The notes under the pieces were generated by a model that was not told the origin of the DNA, ran no database searches, and worked only from the letters and a program-made list of their open reading frames with translations. 64,000 nucleotides of DNA from positions 2,063,501 to 2,127,500 of the forward strand of contig JBBBDQ010001275.1 of NCBI GenBank assembly GCA_037127315.1, given 5' to 3'. How positions within the stretch are numbered: the stretch's first letter is position 1; every line of letters starts with the position of its first letter. Made by a program: the position numbers and the translations under genes. This DNA is from Ascarosepion bandense. Lineage: Eukaryota > Mollusca > Cephalopoda > Sepiida > Sepiidae. Below, piece after piece: positions 33,478-45,086 of this stretch.

Positions 33478-34147
33478 TATTTGATGTACAAGTCAACCAT
33501 CCATCCGTGCATGGAGTACTGCTGCCATTTATGGTCAGGTGCCCCTGCCGTTCTCCTCAGTGTTCTTGACAAGCTCCAAAGGAGAGTCTGTAATGTGATA
33601 GGTACTGATCTGGTGACTTGACTGCAGCCACTTTCCCATCATCGAAATGTGGCCTCCCTCTGTCTCTTCTATAAATACTTTCATGGCTTCTGCTCGGACG
33701 AGCTTAAGTCACTGATGCCTCCTCAACATGTGTTTACCCATGCAACCAGACTGGCAACTGGGTCCCACCCATTCACAGTCAGGTTAACCAAATGCAGACG
33801 ACAATTCTACTCCTGCAGCTTCCTCTCTCGCACTTCCCGCCTGTGGAACTCACTCCCGTATTCTTGCTTTCCTGAAGGCTACAACCTCCAGAAATTTAAA
33901 TGCAAAGTCAATACTCATCTACTAACCACTGGACTCTAGCTCTCTCCCCTCCCCTGTATAACCTTCCTTTTCTCTCCACCTATGTATCTGTCATTGCACC
34001 TGCTTTCTCAGCTTTCTATTGTTCCTTTCTAACTAGTTTGTACTCCTCACTCTTTTCTAATTAATCTTTTTACATTTATGTAACCCCCTGCACATCAGTG
34101 GCATTTCTGCCTTGCTCGGGGTGAAATGATTAAAAAAAAAAAAAAAA
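33478..34147 (+). mobile_element. LINE A, young subfamily copy
   Basis: RT tail from the IYKST-equivalent through MEYCCHLWSGAP-type codons, a stop at 33618, MASLCLFYKYFHGFCSDELKSLM, TRLATGSHPFTV, TSRLWNSLPYSCFPEGYNL, stop at 33939. Then 3' UTR ending gctcggggtgaaatgattaa and poly-A. Nearly identical to 53640-54300. Confidence 0.85.
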
Positions 34148-34149
34148 TT

Positions 34150-34529
34150 AACTTTGAATTGTGTAAGCATCTCAAATCTTTCAGATAAGCAATATAACTT
34201 TTATTTTGCTAGTTCAACCGATGATGTATTAACAATTCTTTCTGAAATTATCGATTAAGATTTAGTTTAGAATAGTGAAGATTAGGCTCTTGCTGTAGAT
34301 AATCTCAAAAGCATTTAATAGGGTTTAGCATACTGTTCTTTAAGTAGAAAGTTTATGGTAATTCAGGACAAATCTGATTCAGTCTCTTCTTCTCAAATAA
34401 AAAAAAATGAAAGCTGTTTTGAATGGCCATTCTTTAGATCTTTTCACATTAATGCAAGTATTCTTTAGGTCTTTATCCTTGAACCTATATTGTTCTTAAT
34501 TTTTATCAGTGAGATTTCTATTTTCATAA
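34150..34529. other. No recognisable feature
   Basis: No coding or repeat signal. Confidence 0.5.
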
Positions 34530-34534
34530 GTTCT

Positions 34535-34826
34535 TGTTGGGGCGCCCGCGCCTATTCAGCTATAATGGACTATTCCATTACGATGTAAAGTAATGGTGGC
34601 ATCTACGTAGGAGAGTGTGCCGAGCAGCCGATTGACAAGTCAGTCGTAGACTTCCGGTGATGACCCGGAAGTACCCATTGCTCATACTACGTCTTACGAC
34701 GGTTGAGACGATTAACCCTTATTCTTGTATTGGATACTAATAACCTTTGTAAATACTATTTCCACGGAATACAACAATTAACCTATTCCTGTTGTTGAGT
34801 TATTTATTCTTACTCACGACATAACA
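34535..34826. mobile_element. Solo LTR with 5-bp target duplication
   Basis: A 292-bp block starts TGTTGGGGCGCCCGCGCC, ends CACGACATAACA and is flanked on both sides by gttct (34530-34534 and 34827-34831). TG..CA ends plus an exact 5-bp duplication are the signature of a recombined LTR retroelement. It is GC-richer than its surroundings. No gag-pol sequence nearby. Orientation is suggested as plus by a cttgtattgg..aataacc 3' part, but is not certain. Confidence 0.8.
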
Positions 34827-34861
34827 GTTCTCAACTTGGTATCTATGCATACTTATTAGAC

Positions 34862-36080
34862 TCAGTAAGAGCATATTGGGATGGCCCAGGATGCATTCTA
34901 AAAGCTGAGTAGAGTGTTAAGAAATGAATATTTTGTTGAAAACAAAGAAGAGAATACGGGACTGCTATGTAATATCTGTTCTCCTATATGGCAGCAAATG
35001 CTGAACAATCACATCAACAATAAAGGAAAGACTTGAAGCAACAGAAATATGATTCTACAGAAAGATGCTGAGGATACTATGGATCAAATATGTGAGCAAT
35101 GACAAGGTTTTGGAATGGAAATGAAAAGAAAACATAATTAACATCAGAAACAAACAGCTGAAGTTTCTGGGACACATAATGAGGAAGGAGGGTTGGAGAA
35201 TCTGATACTCACAGAACAGATAGAAGGAAAAAGAGATGGGGAGAAACAACACATGTTATACTTGATGGGCTTAAACAAATGAATGGCAGAGCAGGATTTG
35301 GGAGAAATACCAAGATATATATTTTTTTATAATTATTTGGCCCCAAACAAAGCAGAACCACTAATGGTGCATAGGGGTTTACAATGAAAGAAAAAAATAG
35401 GGTACAGGGGATGCCGAAGAAAAAATAAGGGGTCAATGGGATTTAGGGAAGTAAAGGATGCCAGTTGATGTTGCCTTTAAACTTTTAGATATTGTAGCTA
35501 TCTGGGAAGCAAGTATATAAAAGGGAGATCTACAGGCAAAAAGTGTGAGAAAAGAAATTACTAGAGTAGAAGTGGTGGTTATATTTAACTATTTTAACAG
35601 TAAAAGGGTGTGACCTAAATATTGATTTAGTGCCACAAGTAAATTCATGTGGTCAGGGCACTAGGGAAAGAAGCTCATTGGAGCAGAAGCTGTGAAAATA
35701 TATGTAGAAAAGACAGAGGGAAGCCACATCACATTGGTGAGAAAGTGACTGAAGTGTATCTGCTAAATCAGGATCAATTACATTGTAGATCCCTCTTTGG
35801 GTTTTGTTAATAACCTTGAGGTGAATAGCAGAAGCACCTAACCAGATATGACAACAGTATCAATATCTAGACAAGTGGTAGATTTATAAATGTGCAAGAT
35901 GAATACTGACAAGAAAAAACTCCCTGGCCTAACACAATGACCCAACCTTCTTAGCAGTATATCTAGCAATGTAGTCTTTCCACTTGAGGTTAAAAAGTAG
36001 AAAGAGATGGGTTAAGAAGAAGTGGAGGGCCATGATCGCCTATGTCCTGAAGGGACATGGCACATAAAAGAAGAAAGAGA
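34862..36080 (+). mobile_element. LINE B 3' end split by a LINE A insertion
   Basis: 34884-35322 carries LINE B from gcattctaaaagctgag through LKFLGHIMRKEG.ENLIL to GRNTK. The end (gtggagggccatgatcgcct, gtcctgaagggacatggcac) resumes at 35994-36070 after the minus-strand LINE A copy 35323-35993. Confidence 0.8.
35323..35993 (-). mobile_element. LINE A copy nested in LINE B
   Basis: Begins with T-rich tail (tttttttataattatttggc, accactaatggtgcataggg) and runs to the LKWKDYIA-equivalent codons at about 35985. RT tail frame degraded. Flanking sequence at both edges is LINE B. Confidence 0.75.
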
Positions 36081-36184
36081 TATTAACATAAAACGTATTT
36101 TTTCCCTGTAAGTTGTTGTTCATTATCTTTTCGGTTATATGAAAATATCTTTCTTAATAACAATCAGCATTTTTAATCATTCCA

Positions 36185-36882
36185 TATGAGGTTACTGAAT
36201 GCATGGTCATCAGCAAAAGATGCAACCCAAAATGCCAAATACAGGTGGGGGATACCAGAATAAAGCAAGTACAAAAATTTAAATACCTAGGAAGTGTTCT
36301 AACAGGAGATGGAAAGTGCGATACAGAGATCCGAAGGTGAATTGGCATGGCAAAGGATGCATTCCAGAAGCTGAGTAAAGTACTAACACCCAGGAAAATT
36401 TCACTAGAAACAAAGAAAAAGAGTGCTGGATTGCTATGTGATGTCAGTTCTTCAATACGGCAATGAATGCTGGACAATATCATCGAAAATGAGAACAAAA
36501 CTGGAAGCAGCGGAAATGTGGTTCTACAGAAGGATGCTACGGATATCGTGAACTGAGCATGCAAGCAACGATGAGGTGTTGGAAAGAATGGCAACCAAAC
36601 AGTAAATTAATACTGAGCATCAGGAAGAGACAATTGAAGTTCCTGGGACATGCAACAAGGAAGGAGAGCTTGGAGAACCTGATACTGACAGGCCAGATAG
36701 AAGAAAAAAGAGACAGAGGAAGGCCGCTGATAACATATTTGCAGGGCCTGATCAGGTGGATGACGGCACGGGGATTGCGAGGTGTAACAGGAGCAAACAT
36801 ACTAAGAACCACAAGAGATAGTGAGACGTGGAAAACCATGATCGCCTACGTCCTGAAGGGACAGGGCACATAGAAGAAGATG
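36185..36882 (+). mobile_element. LINE B 3' end
   Basis: From TECMVISKR-type codons (36195) through IKQVQKFKYLGSVLTGDGKCDTEIRR, FQKLSKVLT, SVLQYGNECW, LSIRKRQLKFLGHATRKESLENLILT, GRPLITYLQGLIRWM to AYVLKGQGT and gaagaaga. Frames break near 36340, 36415 and 36560. Confidence 0.85.
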
Positions 36883-37011
36883 ATATGAGGTTATAATTTT
36901 TGTTTACTTTTTTATGCATACACAGGGAAAAATATTACATGTTCTGAAAAATTCATTTCCCTGAAAAATCTTTTCCATCAAATCAATTTTCTATTTTTCA
37001 TTGTAAACATC

Positions 37012-37838
37012 AGTTAAGTGCCATACGTGATACACGCTTGGGTGATCATGTCTTAAAATGTAATATATCGCTTTCAAAGTCAGAGATAATCAAGAGGTAC
37101 ATCCAGTCATGGGTGAGGTCAACAAAGGACAAGTGTGGTTGACCGTGGATATCTGGCTGTGGATGAAGTCAACAAGTGCAACAACAGAAAAATACAAATG
37201 ATAAACTAGAAAGGTGATGGCTGGCAAGGATGTGACTGACAGATACATTCTGGCCATAGATAAAAGTTTACCAAATACAAGGGCGGTTGACAGACATATC
37301 CTTCCATAGATGACATCAACAAAGCGATACTCTGAAAAAGCAAAAATGTGTGAGAGTTTTAAGTTTAAAGTCTAGAAATTTTGGCTGAAGACAGAGAATT
37401 CCTGCAGGCTTCCAACCCCTGATGGCCCTTTTATGTGTGCAACTCTCTCTGTCTGCTCTCCTGCTCCACACACGCATCACTGAGGAAGAATGAAAAATAT
37501 AAGATAAATTTTAATATAGACATGTTCATTGTTGTTTATCGTTTGTCCAGATAGCTCTAGCAGCAGTCTACAACAGAAAGAGATTTGGCTGACTGAGCAG
37601 AAAATTTTCCCATAGTAGGTTGCCATTAGTTTCTGCAGTAGAGTGATTACCAACCAAGGCGATAGAACCCAATCTGTCCTGCTATTTTACACATAGCAGA
37701 AGGGAGAAGTGATAGATTAATACCTTTCCCAAGGGTATTTGCGTGTAAGTGAATGCAATGGATTCAACTGGAACTTGAACTTGGTTCTCTGATTTCTTGT
37801 TCTGAGCCAATATCCACTGCACCACAACACAATGTAAA
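37012..37838 (-). repeat. tRNA-derived SINE split by an insert
   Basis: 3' end at 37012-37058 (cagttaagtgccatacgtga ... gatcatgtctt), remainder at 37576-37838 (ggctgactgagcagaaaatt ... caccacaacacaatg). The break falls within the gagacatgact segment. Confidence 0.75.
37059..37575. mobile_element. Possible solo LTR inside SINE
   Basis: A 517-bp insert with TG..CA ends (TGTAATATATCG ... CTACAACA). The flanks taaaa and gaaag match at three of five positions, and the intact SINE predicts gaaag at that point. No similarity to the other LTRs and no coding sequence. Confidence 0.4.
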
Positions 37839-37839
37839 T

Positions 37840-37980
37840 AGTGTAAAGAGAAAAGTGATGGCTTAATACCTTTCCCAAGGGTATTTGTGTGTAAGTGAAT
37901 GCAATGAATTCAACTGGAACTTGAACTCAGCTCTCTTATTTCTCATTCCAAGCCAATATCTGCTGTACCACAATGCATAG
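37840..37980 (-). repeat. tRNA-derived SINE, 5' part
   Basis: A second, partial head-side copy (tacctttcccaagggtattt ... gtaccacaatgcatagccat) immediately next to the previous SINE. Confidence 0.8.
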
Positions 37981-38284
37981 CCATATTGTAAACATGCCAG
38001 AAACAAAGGGAATCTATTTGACATTTTTTGGCAACTAATTATGAGGACAAAATATTGAAATTAAAACTTGTGAATCAGGACAATAATAAAAATAAAAATG
38101 GTTACATAATATCAAACGTCCTATATGGAAGTGAATGCTGGACAATCTTTTCATGGATGAAGATGAGGCTTAAAGACACAAAAATGTTGTTCTACAGAAA
38201 GATGTTCAGAATACCACACACTGAATATGCAAGCAATGACAAATGTTTAAAGAAAATGGAAACAAATAGGATACTTATACTTAG

Positions 38285-38690
38285 AAATGTGCATGGGTAG
38301 TGCAGTGAATATTGGCTCAGAACGATAAATCGGGGATTCGAGTTCAAATTCCAGTTGAATTCCTTGCATTCACTTACACACAAATACTCTTGGGAAAGGT
38401 ATTAATTCATCTCTTCCCTTCAGTTATGGGTTAAATAATAGAATAGATTGGGTTCTATAGCTTTGCCTAGCAACCAATCTACTATAGAAAGTAATGGCAA
38501 CCTACTGTGGGATAATCTTCTTCCCAGTCAGTCATGTCTCTTTTTTAGTGTACGAAGGAAATTTTTGTGCAAGTTTTGTTTGTATCGTTTTTTTTATCAT
38601 TGTAAACTGTAAATAAATGTGCTTTTCTTTATAGAATCTTTCGAGACATGACTGCCTAAGCATGTATCATGTATGGCATTTGACTGACTG
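38285..38690 (+). repeat. tRNA-derived SINE with its own insert
   Basis: Head gaatattggctcagaacgat, core and tail (gcatttgactgactga) are collinear with the family apart from a 94-bp insert at 38544-38637 within gtctcttt/ctttcgagac. Confidence 0.85.
38544..38637. repeat. 94-bp insert shared with 39671-39763
   Basis: ttagtgtacgaaggaaattt ... taaataaatgtgcttttctt ... agaat. The same sequence with few changes is at 39671-39763. Flanked by ctttt/cttt, possibly a target duplication. No coding frame. Contains aataaa followed by a T/G-rich run, like an mRNA 3' end. Confidence 0.65.
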
Positions 38691-39241
38691 ATACGTAGAA
38701 AGAGAGAGTTGAAATTTCTAGGGCACATAATGAGGAAAGAGGGCTTGGAAAATTAAATACTTAGAAGACAGATTGAGGGCAAGAGAGAAAAAGGAAAACA
38801 TTGCATGACCTACCAATGAAGCTTGTGGAAATAGATGACAGAACAAGTTGTGAAAACCCATGTTTGCCAACCTCATGAAGGTTCATCATACATAGAAGAT
38901 AATTAGAATCTCAGATTCATTTTGTTATGATTTGATTAGTTGTTGTCTCTCAACTACACATTTGACCTTTTAAGAACAGAGAAGCAAAAGGATTATCCAA
39001 TCAGATGGATTGTCCAAATTTTCATCTGTGCATGATAATAAAATATCCACCAATTTTGCATGACACTTTTCTCTATAAAAAATCAATATTCTTTGCATTA
39101 AAACCTAACCTGTGCCAATAAATATGGATCTCAAATATAAAGCTTACACGCGTTTTTCATAGTGTCTCTTTTTCATACAAATCTCTTTTTCATGATGTTT
39201 CATTTTCATTGAAAACTTATAATAAGAAAACCTTTTGACAG

Positions 39242-39420
39242 CAAAAAAAGAAAACAGATCAGTATCAAAGAAAGCATTGACATCAAGAGAATATCAAGAA
39301 GGCTCTGTTACCAGCCAGCCAGCCAACCACAGAAAGACAAGAGAAATTGTACGTTTCAGTGAAAATTCTCCTGAGATTGAACAGCCTAAAATGAAAAGAT
39401 TTTTAAAGAATTTTCTCTAA
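39242..39420 (+). CDS. Candidate terminal coding exon, unknown gene
   Basis: An acceptor-like aaccttttgacag precedes 39242. The frame (KKENRSVSKKALTS ... HRKTREIVRFSENSPEIEQP ... KRFLKNFL) runs 59 codons to TAA, rich in Lys/Ser/Glu and not repeat-derived as far as I can tell. The A/T-rich sequence to about 39765 could be its 3' UTR (aataaa at 39421). No domain recognised. An incidental ORF is equally possible. Confidence 0.3.
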
Positions 39421-39670
39421 AATAAATTGTGTACAAAGGACTTTCTTAAAAAAACAATTACTGTGTCCCAGAGACACTTGTAGGGCAATTTGCAAGTTCA
39501 TCTTTTCGTTTTTTCTCAAGGGTAGTTGCACCTTTATCTTTTAATGACTTACTCTTTTCTCTTTTCATCATTTGTTAAAATCCTAGTCTCCCCAACACCT
39601 GAGTTGTAAATATTAACCCCCATTTTTTTGCTGGTGATTCTTTATCATAAATTGTTATCCTCTGCCTTAA

Positions 39671-39763
39671 TTAGTCTACAAAAGGAAATTTTTGTGCAAG
39701 TTTTGTTTGTATCTTTTTTCATCATTGTAAACTGTAGATAAATGTGTTTTTCTTTTTAGAATT
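39671..39763. repeat. Second copy of the 94-bp repeat
   Basis: ttagtctacaaaaggaaatt ... gtagataaatgtgtttttct ... agaat, about 85-90% alike by eye to 38544-38637. Confidence 0.65.
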
Positions 39764-39764
39764 T

Positions 39765-40126
39765 TATGCAGTAGTTGTCTTGTTTTATAATTTTGCACCT
39801 ATTAACATGTTTTGCTATTTCTACTAAGTTTTTGTGTCTGGCACAAGTGCTTGGATTTGGTAGAAAGACAATTTTGCTATTTTGGCTCCTTTTTGATGAT
39901 AATTCTTTTTTACATGTTATGTCACATTTTCATATTACGTTTCATTTATATAGTATGTCTTTTCTATGATAAGTACCCCTTCAAGACAAGTCCTTCTTCT
40001 CCAACATCTCAGTGAGTAGTGACTTATGAAAGGTGGGGAATGTTCAAACCACTGAGGTATTTGATATACTTGAAAACACCTTTTAAGGTTTAGAAGCAGG
40101 AAATAGATCAAGCAAGTTGATGAGTA
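39765..40126. other. No recognisable feature
   Basis: Two overlapping plus ORFs have no known motif. Confidence 0.5.
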
Positions 40127-40330
40127 GGATAATCATCCTCATCATCATTTAACATCCATTTCCATGCTAGCAAATGTTGGACGGGGTTTTCTTGATGGCT
40201 CTTTCCCAGGCTGTCTAATTTAGTGTAAGGCCTGGCTGTAATCTCTACTGCCTTAAATCATATTTGATAAGCTGGGTCCAGTGTTTTACATGGTCTACCT
40301 ATCATACATAATTGAACCATCATGAAATAT
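40127..40330. repeat. Dispersed repeat-like block (ATC-rich head)
   Basis: atcatcctcatcatcattta followed by acatccatttccatgctagc and gttggacggggttttcttga. I recognise this phrase as a common dispersed repeat in octopus sequence. Only one copy in this window, so the call rests on memory. Confidence 0.4.
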
Positions 40331-40529
40331 TGGAACGAGTTTTAAAGCTGTCTGCCCTCACTAACACTAATCAGTTCAGGAGACTGGAAACTCAGTGCTT
40401 TCATTGAGACACCATCTCTAAGATGATTACAAACCAAGGTTAAAGGGTTCAGTCTACCCTTTTCTACACAGAGTAGATGTAGAGGTATCTATATTTAATC
40501 TTTCAAAATTCATAAAAACATCCATCACC

Positions 40530-40980
40530 TGCTCAGCATTGTAAGTAGGGGCATTGTTCCACAAATATAGAACAACTTTCTCCAACTTTCCTTGTTGTTT
40601 TGCTTTCAATGGAACCCATAATAAGCACAGCAAGTTTGAATAGTTATCTGTGCATTAACTTTTTGATCTTTCTAGAGAGAGTCATCAAATATCTTCAACT
40701 GTAGATAGTCAAAGCACCTCTACCATATGAGTTACTATTTTGTCTCTAGATATTAATTGGCAGCCATGTTTTATTAGCAACAAAACGTCATTCCAATAAA
40801 TGATCCCTAGATCTTTCATAATTCTTCAAAATTGACTGAAATGTGTTCGAGTTGGCATTCCAACATTTTGGTAAAAACTTATCTGACAGATTCTGCATCT
40901 GTAGTTTTTCATGAATTATAAATCCTAAGCATTCACTGGATATTTCTAGCATCTCACCAATTATTGTGGCCATGATTCAA
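40530..40980 (-). pseudogene. Mariner-like transposase fragment
   Basis: Minus: MATIIGEMLEISSECLGFII, HEKLQMQNLSDKFLPKC, then codons like LEWRFVANKTWLPIN near the first DDE aspartate (D replaced), and NNAPTYNAEQVMDVF near 40540 resembling the DNAP.H box. Order fits a mariner N-terminal half to mid-domain. Frames broken, termini not found. Confidence 0.4.
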
Positions 40981-40984
40981 TGAT

Positions 40985-42210
40985 CAGACAAAATTAGGTC
41001 AGGAACATGATTAATATTTTCACAAATAAACACTTGTGAATTTTTTCCAGACAGTGTTGCATCTTAGGTCACAAAACTTTCGCAAGTGAAATTGACACAC
41101 TCTTTCTTCACAGCTGAAGATGACATGCACTTGTCACCTAATGTTTGCACAGCCATGGATTTCTTCTTTTATAGAAATAGAAACTTCATGATAGCCCGCA
41201 GTTCAGTATTTGAAAATTTCACACATTCCATTGACATAATTCAGTCAATGAATTTAAATGAATACAAAAATCAGCACAAAAATTATACAAATTGGTACTT
41301 AACAAAATAAAAGAATATTTTCACATTTGTAGCTACAGTGACAAAATAAAAAGCAATTTTCTTTTAAGTAAGTCTTATTGAGATGATCTTCTACATCCTG
41401 ATGGCATGTGGCAGTTCACAGATTATAATAAAAAGCGACCTGTGGAGAACCATGATTGCCTATGTCGTGATAGGATAAGGAAATTCACAAATAATAAAGA
41501 AAAACAATCTGGGATATGTGGAGAGCCATGAATGGCTGCGTTCTGAACAAAGGTGACAGTTAAAAAATATTAAGCAAGAATGGTTCATCCTGATTCTTGC
41601 AATTAAGAATTACATTCTTTCTAAAACTATTTACCCTAACAGATTTGATTTACCATTTTTTCTTGGGCATAAAACAAGAAATATTTTATGAAAATTAAAG
41701 CCAAAAAGGTTTGGTTCTATTCTACACATTTTCACTCAACTTAAAAACAGTCTTTTTTTTAAAAACAGCATGATTGCATATACACTTAGTTTTACTCACA
41801 AGTTGGTTTATATTTCGATTTTTGTTTATTTTTCTGTTCTTAATGAAAGACATTTTTTCATCGTTTTTTAATACATAGAAATGTATTAAGTTCATGAAAT
41901 AGAAAAGCTTGATAAATTAATTAACACCTTAAAATGTATGACCAGTTATGTTGAGTTAGCACCTTTCTCCAACAAATAAAGAAATGTTTCGAACTGGAAA
42001 ATGGAAGAAACAGGACTTTCGTGAAAAATTAAATTTAGGGAAATATATGTACAGCATTAAGATTTCAGTGGATAATATGGTACAATTTTTCAACAGAAAT
42101 CTATATCATAGTGTCTGTACTATAGGGTTGCATTATATTCAAAAGTGTAATTTACTCTGTTTTTAGTTCCAGAAACATTGGAATCAATATAAATATAATT
42201 ATTTATATTA
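40985..42210. other. No gene; LINE B end scraps
   Basis: 41440-41475 (ctgtggagaaccatgattgc, ctatgtcgtga) and 41515-41560 (gtggagagccatgaatggct) look like two decayed LINE B 3' ends. The rest is unassigned. Confidence 0.45.
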
Positions 42211-42214
42211 CAGT

Positions 42215-42870
42215 AAAGGACAGCCTAATATGCCAAATACAGGTCAGGGATACTAGACTGAAGCAGGTACAAAAATTTAAATACCTGGGAAGTGTTATAA
42301 CAGAAGACAGAAAGTGCGACACTGAGATCCGAAGGCGAATTGGCATGGCGAAGGAAACATTCCAGAAATTTAGTAAAGTATTAAGAAACAAGACAATTTT
42401 GCTAGAAACAAAGAAGAGAGTACTGAATCGCTATGTGATGTCAGTTCTTCAATATGGCAGTGAATGCTGGACAATAACATCAAAAATAAAGGAAAAACTT
42501 GAAGCAACTGAAATGTGGTTTCTACAGAAGGATGCTGCGAATCTCATGGATCGAGTATGTGAGCAATGATGAGGTCTTGGAAATGATGGAAACAAAAAGG
42601 AAATTAATACTGAGCATCAGGAAGAGATAGCTGAAGTTCCTGGGACATGCAATGAGGAAGGAGGGCCTGGAGAACCTGATACTAACAGGCCAGATAGAGG
42701 GAAAAAGAAACAGGGGAAAGCAACAGATAACATATTTGAAGTAATCAATTAGATAACAGAACAAGGGTTTCATGGTGTAGCAAGAGAAAGCGTTCTAAGA
42801 GCCACCAGGGATAGGGAGACATAGAAAACCATGATCGCCTACGTCCTGAAGGGAGAGAGCACATAAAAAA
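42215..42870 (+). mobile_element. LINE B 3' end
   Basis: IQVRDTRLKQVQKFKYLGSVITEDRKCDTEIRRRIGMAKETF spans about 42235-42365 in pieces, followed by NKTILLETKKRVLN, SVLQYGSECWTITSK, a frame change near 42540, LKFLGHAMRKEGLENLILT, and the gatcgcctacgtcctgaagg terminus. Very close to 11330-12113. Confidence 0.85.
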
Positions 42871-42874
42871 AGAA

Positions 42875-43420
42875 GGGAAATTAAAGATGTGAAAAGTCAC
42901 ATAATAATTTTTTTTTTTGCGTTTTGAATCAGAAGAGAAATGCAAATGTATGTCTCCAGAGAATGTTTTCATATCTTGAACTTTCTGAAAGTTCTGCCAA
43001 AACAAGGAATATTATATAAAAATCAAACAAGTCTGGACAATTTAATAGATGCAGAAAGACTTCCCATCCCATTATGACTGAATACTGAACTGCATTTGCA
43101 ACACAAATAACAGAAACTACATCCTTTGAGGACTACCAATAGCAGCAACAGCTAAAATGGATAACATGTATGGCGTGAACAGAAAATAATGACACGATTA
43201 TGATTCTGACATTCCACATTGTTAACTATACCGACTCTTGTGATCTTACCTCAGATTGAACTCACCGTCCTGGTTAACATATTTCTAAAGATAGACTTCT
43301 ACTCCTCTGCTTAATGGATGTGTTCTAAGCAGGGGCAGTATCTTGTCTCCCTTCCTTAGAAGTGCTGTCACTCAGTTTATTGAGCAAGATTTTTTGCTCC
43401 AATTAACAGCAGATTGCTCA
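42875..43420. other. No recognisable feature
   Basis: No ORF or repeat family assigned. Confidence 0.45.
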
Positions 43421-43499
43421 TCATTTTTGAGATAGCTTTTGAGATTTGACTGTATCGAACTGATTAGACTTACCATTGAGATGGAAGTAAAATTGTGTC

Positions 43500-44072
43500 A
43501 TCAGGAAGTTTTTCTGATTCAGAATCCATTTTGCACATCTATAAATCTACCATTTGTTAATACACTGAATACTGTTGCCATATCTGATCAGGTGCTCCTG
43601 CTATTCATCTTGAGGTTCTTGAAAACATAAAAAAGAGGATCTGCAATATAATCAATCCCAACTTGGCAGCTCACCTTCAGTCACTTTCTCATCAACGTGA
43701 TGTAGCTTCCCTCTGTCTTTTCATGAAAACTGCTATGACAAGCTTTTTTTCCTGATGTTCCAATCACATGTATATAAGCATGCTACTAGACTGGTATCAT
43801 GTCCCACACTTTTACCATCAAAATAGTTCAAATGTAACCACTTCTTCTACTTGAAGTTTCTTTTCTTGAAGTTATCGCTTGTAGAACTCTGTTCCATTTG
43901 CTTGCTTTCCTGCAAATGCAATTTTAATTGCCATCTTCTATCTCCTTGATTCCCATCCATCTCTTATCATTTCTTCGGCATCTCCTGTAACTTGTTTTTT
44001 CTGTCACTGTAACCCCCTGTGCACCAGTGGCGGTCCTGTCTTGCTTGGGGTGAAATGATTATAAAAAAGAAC
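43500..44072 (+). mobile_element. LINE A, old degraded copy
   Basis: Remnants of the RT tail (catctataaatctaccattt for the IYKST region, cactttctcatcaacgtgat, cacttttaccatcaaaatag) and the terminal taaccccctgtgcaccagtg, cttggggtgaaatgattata. Confidence 0.7.
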
Positions 44073-44397
44073 TTGCCAATGTACCTGTCTTCTTTAATAT
44101 CATCTGGAGTGGGTTACATCTTACAAGAGGAATTTATGATGTTGACTTTATTGAAGTTTTCACCTTGAATCCCTGAAAGCCCAGCACAGTAAGCAAATGA
44201 TAATTCACTCAAATAATCAGTTAAATCTTGTGTGGAATTCATATCTTAAATTTTCTTGTTATTTTTTATTTTTTATCAGTTGCTTCTTCCACCCAAGAAA
44301 TTACATTGTCTGCTTTGACAACATCAATGACAAATAAAAAAAAAGTAAAACAAAACAAAAAAAATAATGGATGCCTTTTGATATATGTAAATTATTT

Positions 44398-44855
44398 TTT
44401 TTTTTTAATCATATCACCCCAAGCAAGGCTGTAAGGCCACTGGTGTGCAGGGGGTTACATAAGAGTGAAAAGGTTAGAAAAGAGAAAGCCGGAAACCACA
44501 TGCTAAACAGGGAACAAGAGACCTGCTCAATAGACGTGGGTGGAGTGTGAACCGGACAATAGTTCAGTCTATCTACTCCAATTGAAAAAAAATAAACAAA
44601 AAAAGAAAAGTGAAAAGATTGGAAAAGAGAAATCCGGAAACAACATCCTAAACAGGGAACAAGGGGTGAGCCTCTACACCAGTTCAATAGACGTGGGTGA
44701 AGTGTGAACCGGGCAATAGTTCAGTCTATCTACTCCAATTGAAAAAAATAAACAAAAAAGAAAAGTGAAAAGATTGGAAAAGAGAAATCCGGAAACCACA
44801 TCCTAAACAGGGAACAAGGAGTGAGCCTCTACACCTGTTCAATAGACGTGGGTGA
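44398..44855 (-). mobile_element. LINE A 3' UTR with three tandem units
   Basis: After the minus-strand tail (aatcatatcaccccaagcaa), a unit of about 150 bp (gaaaagattggaaaagagaa, cctaaacagggaacaagg, caatagacgtgggtg, ctactccaattgaaaaaa) occurs three times, starting near 44465, 44610 and 44765. Shows that the family's 3' UTR carries internal repeats. Confidence 0.85.
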
Positions 44856-45086
44856 ATTACATTATAGATAACTTGTTGGTTGCAATTTGCACCAAAGAAT
44901 GTGAAAAACCTTTTGCTCTGTGTGTGGGTGTTATGTTCAGTAATTATTTACCTATATTTTATATTCTGCAATCATATTTTGGAAACATATGCATACAACA
45001 AAGCACACATGTAAAAATGTTAAACAAGAATTCATAATATTGCATTTTGGTCAATGACCTTAACCTTGTCTAAAAAGTATTCTTAC

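Larger units (their letters stand above)
38060..38900 (+). mobile_element. LINE B 3' end split by a SINE
   Basis: SNVLYGSECWTIFSWMK, FYRKMFRIPHTEYASND and TNRILILR end at 38284. The frame resumes at 38691 with aagagagagttgaaatttct (KRELKFLGHIMRKEGLEN), ending near 38890 with the gttcatcatacatagaagat terminus. The inserted SINE occupies 38285-38690. Confidence 0.75.

Noticed and set aside
37485..37510. Hammerhead reading of CTGAGGAAGAATGAAAA
   Set aside because: No stem II and no stem I partner.
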